Assembly: GCA_034696485.1 (NCBI GenBank)
Contig: JAQIWT010001413.1
Span: forward strand, 1 to 10,891
Origin: Isohypsibius dastychi
Taxonomy: Eukaryota > Tardigrada > Eutardigrada > Parachela > Isohypsibiidae
Direction of reading: 5' to 3'
DNA length: 10,891 nucleotides
The notes under the pieces are model-generated. The model made no database searches. It was not told the DNA's origin and saw nothing but the letters and a program-made list of their open reading frames with translations. Position 1 is the stretch's first letter. The number at the start of each line of letters is the position of its first letter. The position numbers were made by a program, and so were the translations under genes. Positions 6,904-10,891 of this stretch are shown in pieces.

Positions 6904-9683
6904 TTACTCGGTCTTCTTCGAAGATGCTGACTTCTTGGGCTTGCTGACGCTTTCAGCAGATTCTTTGATAGATGGCGCATCAGCTTCCGCCGGATGATCT
7001 TCGTATGAGAAGAGTTTCCGAAGATCTCCTTTGATCAGAGCCAAGAGGAGTGGAACGCCCAGGCAAGCCGGAACCAAGTACAACAATGCCGGCTAAAATG
7101 GAAAAGATACGTGTACTACACTTCCAAATTGCAACCTTACAAAGAATTCTGAGTTTGAAATGTGTAGTTAATGAATCATGGCAAGATAGCTCTTTGGAAA
7201 GCCCAAACGGAATTTCCAGTAGAATCCTTTGAATGGACAGTTGTCATTGTCAGTAATACCTGAGCGTGTTTGAATACATGCATCACGACGATGGTCATGA
7301 CAAGTCCGGCGAAATATGCAAAGAATGTCGCGTTAAAGTACCAATTTCCACGTCGGTTCAATTTCTGTTGAAGACTGAAAACAAAAACAGAATTTTTATA
7401 TCAAATCACAGATTACAAATCTGCAGAAAAAGCAACAGTGTTCAAAATGGTTTAATCGATACCTGACATCAAAACGCAGCATAAGCGCAATAAAGATGCC
7501 TGGAATGACGATATCTCCCAATCCTAGCATTGCAAAATTCTTGGCATAGACTCCATGCTCCAACAGATCTTGCGGAAAAACCACTAAAAACAACAAATGA
7601 GTTACACCCGAAATAGTTAGAGCCAGGTTCCCTATACCTGCTGATTTTTAATTCACAGCAAATTCCGGAAAGAAATGAGAGAGAATTTTCAAAGAATTTC
7701 ATAACATAAAAAACTATCAGATTTCACAACCGTAAAAATTGATAAGTTTAGAAATCCCCAAAAGAATTGATTACAGTTGGGTAGCGTGACTTACGTTTGA
7801 TAGGAGCTTCGAAAGACTTTGCAACAAAGACCATGACGTTCGACCCGAAAACCCAGAAGATGTCGTAGAAGAAAAGTCCACCAAGGAGTATGCATCCAGT
7901 AGCCACCGTATTCAGGGTCAGAAGTTCAATTGCGTTCAATGAGAATGCAAGTCCAAATAGATTGTTGGCAATCCAGTGCTACACCAAACCAAAAATCAGT
8001 CAAACTCTTTGATGTGTCACAAAATATTCCAAAAGAGTAACTCAAATTTCGAAAACAAAATACTCTCAAAAATTTCAGACAAGAACAGCAATATTATTAA
8101 ATCATGCGAGCATCAATTTAAATTGCGGACTGATTCAAAGAAAAAGAAAACATCCGTTTTTCTGATGAATTTCCTCACCTTTTTGGCCATGTACCATCCA
8201 CCGACTGCGACACTGAGAAGGAATGCCAATACATCGCGATAGTTGAATTCCAAGGTGAAATGATCTAAACACAACATATAATGAACACCGAACTGTTTCC
8301 ACCTTCACCAAAATTTCGATCTCGGTTTTTTTTTCACCGTAAAATTCTACAGATAACGCATTTGAAAATCGGCGTTCACCCAGTGAAGTGACCAACATCG
8401 ATGAAACAGAAGTGCATCAATCGAAAAATAAACTGCAGTTAATGGAGGAAAAAAAGGAATTCCAAAAATTATGCCAAATATAACAAATCCATAAAAACAT
8501 AACTGGTTAATCTTAAACCAAAAACCGCTTTCCCTAACCAACCGGAAACTGATTGGGAGTTACAGACTCTACTCACCTGTGGTTTTGTTTCCGGTCAAAC
8601 TGGTGAATGAGAATTTATAGACAGGCTCTCCGGGAATAATGCTGACGAGACTGGTGACCGGTCTGAAATAAAACGACGATGGAGAAAAATCAAAATTAAA
8701 AATGAGAAGTTTCAAATAAGTTTATCGAGCGGAAAAAGTGGTACAGTATCCTTAATTCAGAACGAGAACTGCGACTTTGAAGTTTTGAATTGGTAACACT
8801 TACTTGAGAAGAGTCGTGAGAGAAGCGATTCCAAGGATGAAAAAGTAAACAGTCAAGAGCATGTTGATGTACTCCTTCCCAAAGAACTGCAAAGAAAAAA
8901 ACGAAATTCAGCTCAACCAAATTGAAACCAAACAAATCAACATCAAACCAAACCAATCAAATCATATGTAAGTTGATCAGCAAAAGAATGACACCAATTT
9001 TCAGAAGGGAAAATAACTAGTTAATTCCTAACAGACATTAGCCCATATTCTCACCTTTTCATCCTCCTACAGTTGTCCAAATTTAGTTCATTTTCATAAA
9101 AAGATTAAATTCAAAAAACGGATGACCACTGTGAAAAAACTGGAAGATACGCACATGGAAGAGCAGGTACAATCCGAACAGCGCACAGCTGGCGATAACA
9201 GGAAACATCATTGCATCCTGAGCTGACATCTTTTCCGGTTGTTGATCTTTCGGTAAAGTCTGCAAAAAAAAACACAAAACGTTCAGAAAAGTTCCAAAAA
9301 GAAAGCAGCTCAAGACCAAAACCAAACGAAAAATATCAATTTTCCAACCCTGAAACAGATGATGGAAAGTTTCCTACCTTGCTGTGTTTTTGGAATTTGA
9401 CGGACTTCAACGATCCATAATAAATGGGGAGCAATGCCATGATAACCAGACCAGTATAAGCCGTGATAAGTCCCTCCAAGGTTGCTGGGATCTTTTTCCC
9501 TGAAAGCGCAGCATCCGTCCCGTTCGTCCCATTCACAACCCCATCCTCCAACGCAGATGTTCCATTTGTACCATTCACCTTCAGATCGAGAATATCAGCC
9601 TCGGAGAATGCATTTCGCAGAGCTTTCCCGAAATTCTCAACAATCTGTCCCAAATGGCCTTTCACAGTCTCCGCGAAACTCAT
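6904..9683 (-). CDS. HM13: signal peptide peptidase (minor histocompatibility antigen H13), 9 exons
   Basis: This is an intramembrane aspartyl protease of the ER that cuts signal peptides left in the membrane after signal peptidase. Exons on the minus strand are 9683-9378, 9259-9155, 8886-8804, 8662-8577, 8264-8179, 7978-7795, 7583-7463, 7374-7260 and 7092-6904. Phases agree throughout, and the CDS is 1275 nt (424 aa). Catalytic motifs are intact: FFYDIFWVF (Asp261), LGLGD (Asp307) and PALLYLVPA (363-371). The 46-residue spacing of the two aspartates equals that of human SPP. The N terminus carries four NGT glycosylation sequons and is about 45 residues longer than in human SPP (377 aa). The C terminus ends KKTE, a dilysine ER-retrieval signal. 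The start at 9683 is the first ATG of this frame, with A at -3. Introns are 88 to 312 nt. The donor of intron 2 (GTGCGT at 9154) was chosen because it restores alignment to the family. Confidence 0.97.
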
Positions 9684-9865
9684 CTTGATCACAACGACTC
9701 CACCGAATAAAAACCAAATCACTCGAAAAACACTGGAATTATTCGAGGAGATTCACAATCGGTTCCAGGTTGAGAAAGAAAACCCGGGATTCCTTTATCG
9801 ATTCTCCATCAGAAAACGAAATCAAACGCAAACCAAGCCCTCTTCCAACAGGTTGACACGTCGGC

Positions 9866-9873
9866 TGACGTCA
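9866..9873. promoter_or_regulatory. CRE palindrome TGACGTCA
   Basis: This perfect 8-bp cAMP-response element lies 183 bp upstream of the SPP start codon. CREB/ATF family bZIP factors bind this site, and ER-stress factors of the ATF6/XBP1 group recognise related TGACGT cores. Use of the site here is inference. Confidence 0.45.
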
Positions 9874-10207
9874 TTGCCGTACGTAGGTCAAAGTCTCGAC
9901 ATACGTCCACCAAGCCCCGACAAGAAACCCCTACGACAAACGCAGAGGGGCATACGCGCGTCTCCACTCAACAATGTATCGTGACGCACAGTCTAGACTA
10001 CAACGTTTGGGTGTGCCGCACCTTTCCCCAACCCTTCGCAAGGGTCCTAACAACGATCAACCCTTCTTCGTACGCTTCTGGTAAATCCAAACATTGGAAA
10101 ACAGTTTCTCTTCTTTTCCCACGGTTTCTCGTTTCTGGCCATGCCTTGATCGTCCGTCCATGTTATTGAAACGCTATATTTATCTGGATTGAAACAGATT
10201 TCATCGC

Positions 10208-10221
10208 TGACGTTTGATTGG
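10208..10221. promoter_or_regulatory. half CRE (TGACGT) next to an inverted CCAAT box
   Basis: TGACGT at 10208-10213 is followed by ATTGG at 10217-10221, the reverse of CCAAT. Such pairs occur in metazoan promoters (bZIP and NF-Y sites). It lies 127 bp before the ATG at 10348 and could serve that gene. Confidence 0.3.
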
Positions 10222-10347
10222 GTACGCACATCTCAAACACAGCAGTTATTCATTGCACTGACATTTTGTTTGTGATCCTTTTTTTGCTCGATTTTTTTGT
10301 TCCGAATTGCTATCTCTGTGTGAACGATGAATTTGGGTTTGTAGGAA

Positions 10348-10677
10348 ATGAATTCCCTTCGAAGTCTGATTGGACGAGCTATCCAGTTGGCGCCATTCAC
10401 TCCTCGGACCGTTACGACCTCCACTGTTGTTTTGGGAGAGAAGATTCCAGCCAAGAAGAAGAAAGCCAAGGGTCCCGACAAGGCAGCAGCCGCAGCTGCT
10501 CAAGCTGCATTAGTTGCAATACCCGGAGTGCCACTTGTGCCAGTGAAGAAGAAGAAAGAGTGGAATGGTCTCCCAAATGAACCTACTCTTCCACCCGGAT
10601 GTGTTTGGGTTAAGGATATGACGATTCCTCGAGATTCGGTGCTCAGTCACAATCCTCATCGAAGTCATAATTGGCAG
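10348..10677 (+). CDS. first coding exon of an unrecognised Lys/Ala-rich, probably mitochondrial protein
   Basis: The exon encodes 110 residues and ends in phase 0 at a GTGAGG donor at 10678; the rest of the gene lies beyond the window. The N terminus (MNSLRSLIGRAIQLAPFTPR) is basic, hydroxyl-rich and free of acidic residues, as in mitochondrial targeting peptides. Next come a lysine cluster (AKKKKAK), an alanine run, a second lysine cluster (VKKKKEW), and a Pro/Trp-rich part with LPPGCVWVKD and HNPHRSHNW near the end. A nuclear-encoded mitochondrial or mitoribosomal protein is plausible, but I do not recognise the family. Without splicing, the frame would continue 26 codons to a TAG at 10756-10758. 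Its ATG lies 664 bp from that of SPP on the other strand. Confidence 0.6.
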
Positions 10678-10760
10678 GTGAGGTTTGAGTTGTTTTTTCA
10701 TGGGAGAGGCATTACCGAAACTGCATCGGGTTGTCGACTTCCGGTTAGCTTGCATTAGTA

Positions 10761-10891
10761 CCAGTAAACAACTGCAAGATTGCCACCATAGACTTAGCAT
10801 TGGGGTCCGCTCGGCAAGATTGCCACTAATTTTCCTCGTCGATTAATAAGACCAGCTCATGTTTTCAGCTCAAAATATCGTAGAGCAACAT
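10761..10891. repeat. 5' part of a single arm of the palindromic element family
   Basis: It starts with CCAG directly after TA (10759-10760), exactly like the internal element at 6188. It then follows that element's left arm colinearly, with shared blocks such as TTGCCACCATAGACTTA, AGATTGCCACTAATTTTCCT and AGACCAGCTCA. It runs off the window end and lies 83 bp into the intron that follows the exon at 10348-10677. Added to bases 26-126 it makes a complete 232-nt arm. Confidence 0.85.
10867..10891 (+). repeat. 25-bp terminal direct repeat, second copy
   Basis: This is identical to bases 1-25. See the entry for the first copy. Confidence 0.95.

Larger units (their letters stand above)
9684..10347. 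promoter_or_regulatory. divergent promoter region between SPP and the 10348 gene
   Basis: The 664 bp between two start codons pointing away from each other should hold the promoters and 5' UTRs of both genes. It contains a full CRE palindrome, a half CRE and an inverted CCAAT box. A TTTGTAG splice-acceptor-like sequence ends at 10344, just before the downstream ATG, so the 10348 gene may have an upstream non-coding exon. I see no clear TATA box. The plus-strand open frame crossing 9463-9984 is antisense to SPP exon 1 and is not considered a gene. Confidence 0.5.

Noticed and set aside
6904-7086. Separate short minus-strand protein starting inside the PAL region
   Set aside because: It is simply the last exon of the SPP gene and starts at an internal residue.
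8905-8965. AACCAAA-rich tract in SPP intron 3 (similar tract at 2535-2590) as a repeat family
   Set aside because: It looks like simple low-complexity sequence with irregular units and no defined ends.
9463-9984. 173-codon plus-strand open frame
   Set aside because: It is largely antisense to SPP exon 1 and mirrors its codon structure. No domain was found.

Overview
The window is eukaryotic nuclear DNA, most likely from an arthropod or a close relative. Protein-coding exons are split by GT-AG introns, the shortest only 52 to 61 nt. One gene is a conserved animal ER protease. Another looks like an arthropod-type gustatory receptor. No prokaryotic features, rRNA, tRNA or CRISPR array were seen. 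I cannot name the species.

Layout. (1) 1-126 and 10761-10891 are two pieces of a repeat arm, and the first and last 25 bases of the window are identical. (2) 336-4793 (+) is a probable gustatory-receptor-like seven-transmembrane protein, assembled here from four exons (429 aa). Its first intron is about 3 kb and carries coding-like segments on the same strand. The clearest is a MATH domain resembling SPOP, followed by BTB-like fragments with frameshifts, so it reads as a nested, decayed MATH-BTB gene. (3) 4794-5672 holds nothing I can identify beyond a possible poly(A) signal. (4) 5673-6027 (+) is a complete three-exon gene for an 80-aa single RRM protein that lacks the usual RNA-stacking aromatic residues. 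(5) 6188-6651 is a near-perfect 464-bp palindrome flanked by TA, a MITE or foldback element. (6) 6904-9683 (-) is a complete nine-exon signal peptide peptidase (HM13/SPP) gene, 424 aa, with all three catalytic motifs and an ER-retrieval tail. (7) 9684-10347 is a divergent promoter region with a full CRE palindrome. (8) 10348-10677 (+) is the first coding exon of an unrecognised Lys/Ala-rich protein with a mitochondrial-type N terminus.

The genes look like unrelated neighbours rather than a pathway. The RRM gene and the SPP gene converge on the palindrome. The SPP gene and the 10348 gene diverge from a shared upstream region.

The most noteworthy structural observation is that joining the window's end to its start through the shared 25-mer restores exactly one 232-nt arm of the palindromic element, half of 464. 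The window may therefore be a circular molecule, or a contig that was cut inside a repeat.
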